Source of the DNA: Calendula officinalis
Taxonomy: Eukaryota; Streptophyta; Magnoliopsida; Asterales; Asteraceae
Direction: 5' to 3'
Length of the DNA: 64,000 nucleotides
Assembly (NCBI GenBank): GCA_963853835.1
Contig: OY970823.1
Coordinates: 3,800,001-3,864,000, forward strand
In this document: positions 1 to 11,464 of the stretch, piece by piece
How the letters are laid out: each line of letters opens with the position of its first letter
How positions within the stretch are numbered: position 1 is the stretch's first letter
Made by a program: the position numbers and the translations under genes
The notes under the pieces: generated by a model
The model's input: only the letters and a program-made list of their open reading frames with translations
The model's database searches: none
What the model was told of the DNA's origin: nothing

Positions 1-109
1 TTCCTTCGGGAGCTTGAGTTGGAGCCCTTCCTATGACCAGAGGAGTTGAGGAAGGAGCAATTGGAATCCTGGTTGTACCACCAAGATGGGTGGGAATGAT
101 TTTCGGGAA

Positions 110-2140
110 TTATTCGAACCTAACACTTGACCTCGTTTCGTGAGCGACCATTGAGTACAGCTCAAAGGTCATCCGACTCACGTTTCCACCACGAGCACCA
201 TCACGAACTGAACCCACTGAACCCCTGCCATCATCACGAACTCTGTTATCTCTAGCTGAGCTCTTCCCACCATTGCTCCTGCCACCATTACCCGCTCCGG
301 TCGTTCTACCTACGACCTTCTCCGCTGTGCCTTGTTGAGGCACATATTTCTCCCCCTGAAAATGAGGAGTGGGTATGGCACCTGAAGCATTTTCTTCATC
401 TATCAGTGGCTCAACAAGGTGGTTCGAGATAAGAGTTGCCAAATCATCAATCCTATCACCAATTGTTCTTTCTAATTGATTAAACCTGGAGGACAGATCA
501 ACATTGCTTGAAGTGAGATTTTGAATTGCAGAGATAAGATTATCAATCTGCCAATGTTGTGCATTCACGTTCCTCTGAAGATTTTTCTAATTGTTTGCCA
601 GGAAATCTTGCACACTGTCTGACATGTTCTGGTGGTAGGATAGGTTCTTGATATTGGTGTTGATCACCCCACAGAAGCTTCTGATGAGAGCATGTTTTTT
701 GAAGGTTTTGTTGAAATTTTCCTCAAGACCAGGGAGATTTCTTGCATCTGGCACACCCCGATTCATCGAACCCTCTGGTGCATCAACTCTCCGTGGATGT
801 GGGACTTGTTCAGCTGTGGGGATGGGGTCTTCATCAGAACTATCAGTCCAGCTGACTGGTAGCTTATACTCACTTTCAGGTTCATCAGCTTGATTGGTTT
901 CTGGAATGGGATTACCCATAGGCTCCACCGTTTGATTTACACCAGCACCCTCTTCATTTTCAGATTCATCAATAAGTTCATCAACATTCACATACTCAAC
1001 ATTTGGGGCATCATAACCTGACCTGGATACCTGACGGACCGGAGAAGGGTCCGAACCAACATTCTCAGTCCTTGGAGGAACTGGAGTAGGAGATGGTGAA
1101 ATATGTCTAATTTGAATTGGGGTCGGGTTAGGTAGAACTCCGGACCTTGAACTCCTAGTTCTGTAACGGTGAGACTGGCTTGTTGGATTTTCAGGTGGTG
1201 GTGGTGGTGAATGGTCAGATGATGAGTGGTTGTCTTCTTCGCTCTCAGACCCCGTATCACCCGCGTGAGAGGAAGCTGATTGTGAAAACTGAGTGAAAGT
1301 TAACATACCTTCAGGCAGTTCAGGAGCAGGTTCCACCTCCATACTTGTGAAATTTGAACGACCCACTGTTCCAGCTTTGAAAGACGATCCAACATTCTCA
1401 AAGAATTCCTATTCCCCCAGTGAGTGTAGAAAGATCATACATAGGAATCGGGGAAAAGGAATCAATTCCTATTTGTTGGCAGCAACAACCTTTCTCACCA
1501 ATTGGTCGAAAATAAGAGAACCAAAATCAGCCCTAATATCGGAAAATAGAGCAGCTCCCATGATCAGTTCATGACAAGACACAGAGTCAAAACCTCCCGT
1601 CTTGCTTTTTAGGCATTGGGAGATGGTCATGAAGAATGTTGACCATAGTGGACTCATCTTTGTTCTAGGTATTCCCCTTGAGTAGGATCCCTGGTATTGG
1701 ATATGAGGCAAGATGATTTTCTTCGCTTCTTTTAACGTTGGAGTTGGTTCATCGATTTGTGGAGGTCTTATATAATCTAGTTTGATTGCTGCTTTGAATG
1801 TTGAAAGGTTGAAGGAAACTGTGTGTTTACCTTGCAGAATGGTTCCAGTGATTACATCTTCTCCTGTTTCATTTGAGGTTGTGCAGGTACACCAAAATTC
1901 TAGCAACATCGGTTTTGATAATGGGATATCAAAATGTAGTGTGTCTCATATCGGATGTTGGTCGGAGAATTTGATGAGTTCTTTGAATTCAGGTCTTAAG
2001 TTCCTGAGATGATAATTGAGAAAACTTCTGGAGTTATTCTTCGTGTAATATATATTTCTATAAGAGTATGACACATTCGGAGATGGACAAATGGAATCAG
2101 GTAAAGTGATGCTGAGAGGAATTCGCTTTGAGGTCGCCAT
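110..2140 (-). pseudogene. Element A 3'-type ORF (unknown function), interrupted by stops
   Basis: A single reading frame starts at the ATG at 2140 (MATSKRIPLS) and stays in phase to 110, but has in-frame stops near 1946, 1469, 1409 and 587. The N-terminal third (1909 to 1469) has the pattern EFWCTCT...PLWSTFFMTISQCLKSKTGGFD, matching the frame at 56134-57351 (EFWYSAT...CMTHKTGALD) and the one at 16484-16693 (SFLFSIFNKCLTGKHSGHD). The middle is Ser/Pro/Glu-rich and low in complexity. The end (about 400 to 130) is Gly/Arg-rich with RGG-like spacing, suggesting nucleic-acid binding. The function is unknown. The position relative to pol recalls the env-like ORF of other plant retrotransposons, but I see no signal peptide or membrane segment. 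Confidence 0.6.
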
Positions 2141-2707
2141 TGAAGATTGTGAGTGATTTCGTGAAGAGGATGATAGGGTTTTTAATTTTGAGAGAAAAAT
2201 TTTTAAGTGAAGAGTAATGAAATGTTGAAGTGTGGAGTAATTTGGGGAAAAAATCGTGGGAGACGATTTCTATTGACGCTTTGAACCGTTAAAATTGATC
2301 GTTAGGAGGAGATGGGAAGTTATTTATAGGTAGGCTAGGAATGATGGTAGAAGTCAATCAACTGGCAGGGTAGTGTGGCGGGAAAAGACATCGAGCAGTC
2401 ACCATTTAATGTCTGCGAGACAGACGTGTCCAATAGCACTTGAGTGTCAGTTTTGAAGATAGGTCCAATGAGATTGTCCCACCTAATGAGTATCTAATGG
2501 GTTCTAGTATCTGATCCTTAATTAGATGGTCATTACCGTCAGATAGTATCTGAGATCATGGAGTATCCTTAATTAGATGGTCATTACCAAAATCATCATC
2601 GGTAAACACAGGGGCATTTGTCTTTGAACCAAGGTTCATTTGTGATAGCTTTTCACCCATTTTTGATATATAAGTAAGCAGATCAACAATTATGAATTAA
2701 TTGTCCT

Positions 2708-2719
2708 GCTCTGATACCA
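2708..2719 (-). other. Primer binding site of element A
   Basis: On the minus strand this reads TGGTATCAGAGC, the usual match to the 3' end of initiator tRNA-Met in plant Copia elements. It lies two bases inside the LTR end at 2722, which fixes the direction of the element. Confidence 0.8.
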
Positions 2720-2721
2720 AT

Positions 2722-3617
2722 TGTTCGTTCCCTGATAAGTGAATTACTGCACTTACACGCTTTCACTGACCAAATAAAATTTAAGGCAACACTCAACACT
2801 TTTTAAACTTTTCTTTATTAATCAATAATGATGCAATAAAGATGCAAGTAGTTTGCGGAATAGCTAAGAACAAATCCTAACTAAACTACTTGCATGAAAT
2901 AGACAATAACAGAAAATATCTAAGACAAGTTCTGATCAACAAATGATCAGGCACAAGACCAGACACCTTCGTTACAAGGATTCAATTCTCAAATCAAGTA
3001 ATTAAGGATTAACTGGTGGTTTACACTATGCTCAAAGAAATAAAGGTCTGGAGTAATTTTAGCAGCGTGTAACCTTGTTGGGTGCACACTAAATTCGATC
3101 GTTAAGTCCTCAATTTATAGCATTGAGAAACGTGGTGACAAAGGAATGAACGATCGAATCCACGTGTGAGAATTCCGTTTGTGCAAGGGATAGTTCATGC
3201 GACGAGCATTACTAACGGAATTCTGCTAGTACTTTCTGTCGTCGATCGCCGATATCTTCTAGAAGATTTGCAAGATATTCCCTTTATCAGCGATGCACTA
3301 ACTTGTGCTTTACTTGTGTCTTTCTGTGACAATGAAACTTCAGGCCTTTGTGCTCTTCAGGTGGCCATGAGTCTTCGGATACTCATGCTTCTTCAGATGG
3401 CCTTCAACTTCAGTGATCTTCACTAAGAGTTTTGCTTAGAGAGGTATTTGTTCAATGGTTCAACGTTATTGTCAAGTGTGCGCTGAACCTGCTACGACTA
3501 TCTGATATGTTAAACAGTATCTGATTCCGCATGGGGAACTGATCGTTGTTTCAGATAGTGATCAAATAGTGTAGCTGGGTAACTGAAATCCGAACTGATC
3601 AGATTCAGTTACCCACA
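2722..3617 (-). repeat. 5' LTR of element A
   Basis: The inner edge is fixed by the adjacent primer site: on the plus strand the LTR begins TGTTCGTTCC at 2722. The outer edge is placed at the CA at 3617, giving the minus-strand start TGTGGGTAACTG. That outer edge is a judgement, because the partner LTR is not in the window. A TATAAATT on the minus strand near 3111-3118 could be the promoter. The distal part holds several copies of a TATCTGA word. Confidence 0.55.
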
Positions 3618-5108
3618 ATCTGAGGAACTAATCCTCAGAATGTATTCTAACTATTTGCTTTTTTGTCTTCATTAAATCACTTCAGTGGGGGATGCTTTTC
3701 AGCGACCCAAAAAAATATCAACTTCAGCTTTTGATATTCTGTGTAAATGACACTTTTAATTGGCTTTTCAACCAATAGAAAGTATCTCAGAAGACTTCTT
3801 GTTAATCGACGAAATTAAGACCCATAAATAGAGTTGATGCGGAATTCTTTTATTGAAGGTTTGGCTTGGTCGATTTGTTGTTCTTGGTGATCATTGGCTC
3901 CTGACCGTTGTTGATAGTGATGGAGTACGGTCTAATCTTCCTAGTTTTTAATTCTTCTTGACCGTTGTTGATGATGTTGGAGTACGATCATTAAATCCAT
4001 TATCTGATATCTTGACTGTTGTTGATAATATTGGGATACAGTCATCAGATATACGCACTATGATCAATCAGGGAAAACCAGGATCACATAGATTTCCTGT
4101 TAACACAACAGTTACAGAAACTGTGTGACCTACGTTCATTGTTGGCTTTGATGTTAGCACTGGTAAGATTTCCATTCAATCATTGTGGAATACCAATATT
4201 TTTGGTATCACTATGAATGTTCCGGCAATATCACTAAGATATGCTTGGTAGAATTCCCATGTGTCCTAAAAGTGTTTAATTCGGTTCTAGACTCGACAAG
4301 TAGACAAATGAAGGTGAGGACTCGAGAAAATTGTTCTTTTTTTTAATATTAACAATCTCCAAATGAGATGTCGATAGTAGATGAGCTGATCTCCGTGGAA
4401 ATGAAACACGCACTTTTTAAGAAGTACTTGAGTGGCTGGTGGGGTTGGGCATTGCATCACTGGTCCCTGATAGCTCTTTCAATATCAGAGAGCAACATAT
4501 GCAATCTAATAGAAATGTTGCTACCCGGCTTTTTAATCTGTTTGGTAAGGGTTTTTCGTTTTCTTTAACCCTGTCACGCCCTCCTCACTCAAGCTCACTT
4601 TTGCAATTTTCGTCTACTCCCTCGTTTCATTTCACGATGCAATTAGCTGATTTGATCCTCATACTATATTCCCCTCTCAATTTTTATCTCAACGCACCCC
4701 AATCAAGATCCCGTAATACTTGATTCTGCTCACCTAGACTTAAGGACCCTCACTTTAGTTCCTATATTGTAGGTGGCTCCGGGGAAGATCATGCTGGTTA
4801 TAGCAGATCATAGGAATTATTTAAAGTGTTCTATAACACTCATGTGCAATTAATCAACATTTCTTGTTTATCCATCAAAATTTTTTTATGTTTCAGGCAT
4901 AAGTTGTTGATATTTGGTTGTTAATTTTAAAGCAAAGCAACTTTATTCTTTTAGTGTAACACCGGACTCACATAGAGTGACCGTTAACACACCGTATGAA
5001 TCAGTAGTCGTTTGTACAACCGTTGATTCAAATGTGTGGCCTGCGTTTAGAGTTGGCGTGATTTTAGCTCTAGTAGGATTTCCACTCGATCCTCGTGAAG
5101 CATCTTAG
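3618..5108 (-). repeat. 3' non-coding block of element E, homologous to element 2
   Basis: Read on the minus strand, this block aligns with 46535-47940 inside element 2 (for example the shared stretch around the word GGAGCCACCTACAATATAGG at about 4765, and the one around TTAATTCGGTTCTAGACTC at about 4280). It contains two diverged copies of a unit that begins near CATTTGGAG and ends at a CTATGTGAT/AG word. It also has three 30-base hairpin units at 3903-3932, 3960-3989 and 4014-4043. Apart from the short antisense frames at 4368-4723 and 4914-5108, I see no coding potential. Confidence 0.65.
3903..4043 (-). repeat. Three 30-nt hairpin units in element E
   Basis: Three units of exactly 30 bases (3903-3932, 3960-3989, 4014-4043) each start and end with complementary 6-base arms: GACCGT/ACGGTC, GACCGT/ACGATC and GACTGT/ACAGTC as read on the plus strand. 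The third carries paired changes in both arms. The same units occur in element 2 at 47532-47669. Confidence 0.6.
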
Positions 5109-6876
5109 ATGAATGTACTGCATCCCATCTTGCAATCTTTATAGCCTGGCAACTTCCTTTCGCTTTTTTTTAATGCAACCGGTTCGTGCTCCCATCTCAA
5201 ACCCTTGTATTGACCAAATTTGGGAAGTGGGTTGCAAACTTGGGTTATGAAGGTGGGTGTCTTGCTGCGATCTCGCTCTCCCAGATGAACTTCGAGGTGT
5301 CTAACCACATTTCACCAATTTAATTTTTCATCAATGACGGTGATTAATTTGTCGATGTTTCGTTGTTCAATGTTCACATCTGGATGGCTGGGAAGAAGAT
5401 TCAGATTTCTACCCTTGACACTTAGTTTCTTTCTAAGCAGTAAGAGTGTACCATCACAGAACTTGGAGACTTCAGAGATATGAAAGTAGTGTTTTTCTTT
5501 GAATCTGTTCATGTAGCACATCCATCCTCAAGTGAGGTTCGCTGAAGATTACATGTTCCCGAACTGGAGAACCAGTAAGAAATGATCTGTCAAGTGCAGC
5601 AATATGAACTTTTTCTGTTCCACTCTCGAAGGCCATTTAGACATCTTCCTTTCGTGCTGCTAGAGTTTTCACAAACATAAACCGTTTCAGAGCAGCTTGA
5701 GTAAGATTTCTTGAGAAGTTCTTTTCTGGATGCATGCTGTCTGGAATCGTTCTTACCTCATTGTACAAAAATGCAACATTTCGGGGTTCGAGAATTGCAA
5801 AAGAAGCTTCATCAAAGGTGGACTCTTGATCATCATATCGACGGACAGTGAAGATTGTGTACGTACCAATAAAAGCCAGAGTAATGTTTGGCTTTTATGT
5901 CCATGAGTTGCCTAATTGGTGATTTTCTGTTTCTATTTATTTTTTTTGCTTTTAGCAATCACATTGTAAGATAATACATTGATTTCTCCCGTGGAGGAAA
6001 AATCACCTCTTTGTACAGATCTTGATATTTAATTGGGAGCTCTGTTTCTTAGAACATTTCTGTAAACAGATCTTCAAGATATGGAATGATTATATGGCAG
6101 AACAGAAGTTTCTTTGAAATCTTTAATTGCCTCTTGTTGGCTCGAATGGCAGCTCGTTTTTGTTTATCTATTTTAATAGTGAACAATGAGGGTGGAGGAT
6201 CTGGGATTGCAGTAGTTGGAGTTGCAGTTTATGTAACTCGTGTTGTTCGAGAATTCGACTGGGATGATGATGGTTTATGTGGTCTTGATGAAGACGCTCT
6301 GGATTCTGGAAGAAAAGATTTGTAATATTTTGTTCTTATAAATGAGGGTTGAGTGTTTGTGGGGGGCATATCAGCAGTTGAAGTTGTTACTTCCTCCTCA
6401 CTCGGTTTTTGCAGTGAATACCTCATTTACCACTTCATTGTCCTCCGAGTCACTGGATATATTAATTATTGTAGCCGCAGTTTTGACTTGAAAATTTCGA
6501 ATAGTGTGAGAATCGTTCTTTTTGATCATTGATTTGATGCACGTGACGCATGGATGAGATTCTTTCCTCAACGTTTATATTATCGAAGAGAATAAAGTTT
6601 ACAGGCAGTGTGTCTTCATTGTCATCCACACGCCACTGATTCAGCGGTTCAACATCAAGGACCCTTGTATGATCAAACACAACAATCTGCCACTCATAGT
6701 GCCAACCAGAATGTTGTGTTCCCCCTCCTGATTGCTGATGTGAGGAGACATGTTGTTGTTGTTGTTATTGAGCTCCCTCCACCATGTATCCGGAGCTGGA
6801 TCCACCGTATTCAACCCTTCTTCGTTTGCCTCCTCCCTGAGGATCATCTTCCGGGTCCTCGGGTCTCCATTGAAAT
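5105..6876 (-). pseudogene. C-terminal part of the element E 3' ORF (decayed)
   Basis: Minus-strand coding remnants continue the frame interrupted at 6876 by the TR-GAG element. Open pieces are 6765-6876 (Pro/Glu/Gly-rich, then a Gln run from a GTT repeat at about 6752-6770), 6462-6680, 5312-5521 and 5105-5308. The last two are in the same phase, separated by one TGA. The piece LEVHLGERDRSKTP near 5290 belongs to the lysine-rich end of the protein, positioned like the end of the element 3 3' ORF (59660-59896). There are many stops and shifts and the function is unknown. The stretch 5525-6060 is only recognisable by position. Confidence 0.45.
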
Positions 6877-8034
6877 TGTAGGGTTTCATATGCATCTAGC
6901 AACTGATCGACCCATATGACCGACCTCCTAGTATACTTGGTTCTAACGATGCTGACCAAGAACATGAACTTGTCCTTAACCGGTTAAAACCAACTAGCTG
7001 ATTTAATCCCTAAAGCGGAAGTGGGATTAAACCTAATCCTTAAACCCTAAAGGATTGAGATGTTGGAAATCTGGATTAGATTAACAAGAAAGAAATCTTG
7101 TACGAAAAACTCGAACACACACACACATACTTGTGTGTGTTCGTCGAACACTCACCAAGAACCCTAGGGTTCTTGGTGTTCTCTTTCGATCGAACAAGAG
7201 GAGAGGAAGAAAGGGTGTTCCATGAAACATACCTTAGGTTAATGCTTAAGATAGATCCACTGATGATGAACACGACGATCGATCTTCTAGTTGATCACTT
7301 GCAACGATCTTGTTCTTCAATAGTTGAAGAACACGCAGAACGAACGAAGAACACGAAGAATACAAACTTGTGTTCTTGTGTTTGAGGCTTTGGCCGAATG
7401 AGAGGAGAGAGAGGGGTGAATTTCGTGTAAAGAGGAAAGGAATCAACATCTAGGTTTAAGCCATAAGCCTTCTATTTATAATAGAAGATCTAACACTTAA
7501 AACCCTTCTAGTTTAATTAAGATTAACTTCTTAATTAAACTTCCTTTTTACACATCCATCCCTTATAGTTTAACTAGTTTATTATTGTTGCACTTAACTA
7601 TTAAATGTCTAGTATTAATACACTAATAATTCGGTACCCATATACACGAATTATATACTTGTATTTATTTATTCTTTTAATAATTAATTATATAATAACC
7701 TTTATATAATTTATACAACAATATTATCCAATTACTATATGATTTAATGGCTTTAAATCATATCATGGATAATCTATAATTAACACATTGTATATTTACT
7801 CAACTAGTAAATGTACAAGTACTTGTATCAATTAGTTAGTTAAACTATTCTAGTAATAAGTTAAACTTAACTTAATACTTAACTGATTCATAATGAGTAT
7901 TATGAATCATTCCTCATCGTAGTATCATTGCATATCTTGCTCGCATTATATGCACTCACCGGTGTGACCCTTAAGTGTTTCGTAGGCATTGATGTATCAT
8001 CATAGGTTGACTAACTGTGCACATAAATCCTTCA
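6877..8034 (-). repeat. 3' LTR of TR-GAG
   Basis: The LTR starts TGTAGGGTTTC and ends CCTTCA on the plus strand, and matches 14088-15241. It contains two adjacent foldbacks: an AC/GT-rich hairpin at about 7112-7143 and a perfect 26-bp palindrome at 7153-7178. A TATA-like element lies in CTATTTATAATAG (about 7471-7487). Confidence 0.88.
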
Positions 8035-8046
8035 GACTCCCACTTG
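8035..8046 (-). other. Polypurine tract of TR-GAG
   Basis: On the minus strand this reads CAAGTGGGAGTC directly before the LTR start TGAAGG. Its position and purine bias fit a plus-strand priming site. Confidence 0.65.
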
Positions 8047-10454
8047 TGCAAGTTCGTACCTTTGTCTTAATGATACGTGCTACAGTGGCCTTCTAGATGG
8101 GCATGTAGGTAACCAACCCCATAAAAACAGCTTATGTAACCCTCGTATAGTTTTGTGAAAAACTCTTAATAGCGTATCCTAGTAAAGAACACTCTGTCTC
8201 TACTGCTTGGGAACTTTGTTAGGTTTATCCCTTGCAGCACGATATTTGTGATAACGAATACGAGCATGGTAGAAATTATCAACTCCTGTATTCGAAATCA
8301 TTTCATGACTTCTTGATTCAAACTGTTGTGATAAACGACAAAGAACAAATCAGTTCGTTTGGGCATGGCCATGCACTTTCCAGTTATCTCATCATGTCAA
8401 AGGACCCATAAATATCTCTCCTAAAAAGGAGGTGCAATTACCATCTTGTTATATTTCGATTCAAAATACAACTTCCTTTGTACCCAGTAAAGCCTCGTAT
8501 GACAACCATATTTCAGAATTGTCTAAGACAAACCAAAGTACATTAGTCATTGTATCCTAAACCAAATACCTCAGGCTTAAGGACAATCCTAGTGAACAAT
8601 ACTTTTGAATTTTTCAACCACGAAGTATTGTCACGGTGGTCAATCCAATATTCGTTGAGCTCCAACAGAATATCACCGATATTTGGTTTACACAAAACTT
8701 GTGTAGCTATCTTCGAAGAACTTCGAATATACCACCAAATACCGCGATGACGTTAACGTCCCATCGAGGTTCCCACGAAGACGAGTAGTCACGGATTTAT
8801 ATCTTTTTGAATAAAGAGACTTTAATTCATGGATATTGTAAAATATACAAAGTCTGAATAACAATGATACTAACTCATGTATTATTCATCACTGGACATA
8901 GATACAAAATTATTACTGGATCATTACTTATTCCTTTTGTTCGTGTTGATTACTTAATGACTTTTACAACCTTAATTGTAACTTTATCACTAAACCAGTC
9001 ATTTTTATTAAACTAAAGACATAAGACAAGTGTTGGAAAAACACTATTACTTTTGTCTTTGCTATATTTTGTTCTTGCAACATTCTAGAACATATTCTAG
9101 TCTTTCCTTTTATGCAATTCGGTAAACATAGGAGGATTGGAAATTAACTCCTTAGTTTCTTGAATTCATAAAATTCTCTTTGTAACTAAAGCATCTTTTA
9201 GTTACTTGATTTGTAGATATATCATTACTAGTTAAAGAAATTTCCTTAATCGATTATGTTATTCACTGGAGTGTGAACAACCTATTAGATATGCAATATT
9301 TAATCACAAGACTCGTGATCACGCTATTAAGTTTGCAATAGTCTAATTAACGATCATTTATTATTTCTCTTAACTCTTTGGCTAACGACTTGGTAAAACC
9401 TTGTTGTTAATGTCTTAATAACTCACTAAATTCATTAATATCTTTAATGACTTATGTTAGTCGTAGTTCCCACTATCTTTTATGGAATTTAAGCATCACC
9501 TAAACTACTACTTTGACCTATTCAATAACTTGTAGTTTAATCTTTTAAGAATTCTATCAATAATTAAGATCATCCTTTGGATTTGCGAATATCCACTATT
9601 CCAATTTAGGGAATTATGATCTTTATTGATTACTGTATCTAACAAGTATGAAACACTTGAAACGATACTATCAATTCTTAAACACATTAGTATTCTTTTA
9701 AGAATCTTATTTAATGCCAAAGTCTTTACTTGGATTTCTCAAATATCCGTTATTCCTATTAGGGAATTATGACTTGATTAAATATTGTATTTATTACAAG
9801 TATAAAAGACTTGCAATAATACCTTTTAATTCTTAAATGCTTTAATATAGTTTGTCCCTTTTCAGAGTCATTTAATGTCTAAGTCATTTTACTTGGATTA
9901 TACGAATATCCAATTTTCCTATTAGGGAATTATGACTTCATTAAATCCTTTACTACAAGTATAAGAGACTTGTAATAATACTCTTAATGTCTATCTTGAT
10001 TATATCCAATATAATCACACTATATTAATACTAATACTTTAAAACTTTCTATCATAAGTAATGACTATTACTTAAGATGTTTTAACTAAGTTCAATAACT
10101 CTTGAACCTTATGCTTCCATAAAACTCTTAAATACTTTCATTAGAAAAACTTTCTAATTTACTAGTATCTAAATACCTTGAGCTATCAAGACATTATTCA
10201 TACAACAATCAAACAAGTATATAACATGAAATATAAAGTAAATCAAAACTTGATTTTACAATCTATTCATAAACCTTGACTAGCGTAATTATCACACATG
10301 CACACAATATAATTCAACCATGGATTCTAAAATAATTAAAACCAAAGAAAAACTTGTTTTAACATAAAATAAAATTATCCAAACAATAAAATGAAATTGT
10401 TTTACTGAATCCAAAAAATACTGAATTATAAAAAACTTGGTGCCTGTGGGATCA
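8047..10454 (-). other. Non-coding internal DNA of TR-GAG, 3' of gag
   Basis: This is about 2.4 kb of AT-rich DNA where pol would lie in an autonomous element. Only short frames without recognisable motifs occur. A diverged tandem repeat occupies 9570-10010. Confidence 0.6.
9570..10010. repeat. Diverged tandem repeat, about 155-162 bp, three copies
   Basis: The phrase AGGGAATTATGA recurs at about 9608, 9761 and 9923. It is preceded each time by TTGGAT...ATATCC and followed by ACAAGTAT...ACTTG. The copies differ at many positions. Confidence 0.6.
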
Positions 10455-11464
10455 TCACCATCTCATGCCGGTCGTCATCATTTTCCATCTCCTCCTGCAA
10501 TAAACGATTGCAAAAGTTAGATTACTCGTAATGTACTTTACAAGTATCTTAAAGTGATTAAGAGGTGTGGTTGTGTTACCTGAGGAACTTGCGTTTCCTC
10601 CACCACCACTAGCACCCTTTGGACAGTTCCTTTTCCAATGCCCAGCCTCACCACACTTGAAGCACCGATTCTCGGTCCTCGCTGTGTTAGGCTTAACCTT
10701 CTTGACCTTTTGTTTGACACCTTTACCATTTGGCATTCCTTGGTTAGGATAGATTTTATCCTTTCCTTTACCACCATGCCCTTTTCTCTTCTTCCCACCG
10801 CCACCGCTATTACCGATCATAAGAACGTCCTTAGATTTGGTCCCCAAACTCAACTCAACTGTCTTGAGCATGGAATGTAGCTCAGCAATGGATTTCTCCA
10901 TATTATGCATGTTGTAGTTGACCACAAAAGACTTGTAGTCATCAGACAACGAGTTAAGTATAGTGTCTGTTGCCATTTGGAACGGTATGGGGTGACCAAG
11001 TCTAGCGAGGTGATCCATGTGCCCTTTCATTTTCATGACGTGGGCACTCACCGGCGTTCCTTTGACCATCTTGCAAGAGTTGAAGGCTCGATTGATGTCG
11101 AACCTCTCCGTGCGAGCTTGCTCTTGAAATGAATCCCTAAGTTGCTGGATCATCTCAAATGCAAGCACATCCATAAGTCTCGCTTGTAACTCAGGACTCA
11201 TAGTGGTGAGCATTAGACAGCCCACATCGAGTGCATCACTGACATGCTTATCATAAGCTTGCCTCGTTTCAGCTCTGGCATTAACAGCAGGGACATGCGG
11301 TACTGCTCTCTCCAAGACATACCACTTTCTCTCATGCCTGAGCACAATACGAAGATTGCGCTCCCCGTTGAGAAATTTTGACCCAGTCAACTTGTCCTTT
11401 CGAGGATTGAGCGAAATGAGAGATTGTTGGTACTTGTTGTCGCGATTGTGTTTGTTGCTGCCAT
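10455..11464 (-). pseudogene. gag: Gag of TR-GAG (Copia UBN2-type, one CCHC knuckle)
   Basis: The long open part (11390 to 10455, 311 codons) is a capsid/nucleocapsid protein of Copia type. It has an N-terminal LTGxxFLxxxRNLRIVLRxE block, a helical UBN2-like core (MSPELQ...MKGHMDHLARLGHP...ILNSLSDDY), a basic Gly/Lys linker and the zinc knuckle CFKCGEAGHWKRNC near 10655. The likely real start is the ATG at 11464, whose frame shifts by one base at 11398-11400 because an A seems to be missing before GGACAAG. The last 38 codons of the open frame read into a candidate intron (10495-10579). Gag would package RNA. Enzymes must come from elsewhere. Confidence 0.8.
10495..10579 (-). other. Candidate 85-base intron at the end of gag
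   Basis: On the minus strand the donor is TCCTCAG|GTAACACAAC and the acceptor is TCGTTTATTGCAG|GAGGAG, with a pyrimidine-rich tail. Splicing would end Gag a few residues later with an acidic tail. This is a prediction from splice consensus only. Confidence 0.4.

Larger units (their letters stand above)
1..3617 (-). mobile_element. Element A: 5' part of a minus-strand LTR retrotransposon
   Basis: The element reads right to left and runs off the left edge of the window. Its order is LTR (2722-3617), an initiator-Met tRNA primer site (2708-2719), about 570 bases of leader, then one long interrupted frame (2140 to 110). No protease, integrase or RT is seen between primer site and frame, where gag-pol would normally sit. 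The frame resembles the ORF found downstream of pol in element 3, so A looks like a non-autonomous derivative that kept only the 3' gene. The second LTR is outside the window, so the duplication of target DNA cannot be checked. It seems to lie in the 3' non-coding part of element E. Confidence 0.6.

Noticed and set aside
2722..5108. Elements E and A as a tandem pair sharing one LTR
   Set aside because: E lacks a purine tract directly before 3617 on the minus strand, so 2722-3617 is better read as the 5' LTR of A inserted into the 3' block of E. The left edge of the window prevents a firm decision.
8550..8750. A small host gene in the TR-GAG internal region
   Set aside because: A 66-codon frame in AT-rich DNA with no motif, on the strand opposite to the element; chance is the best explanation.
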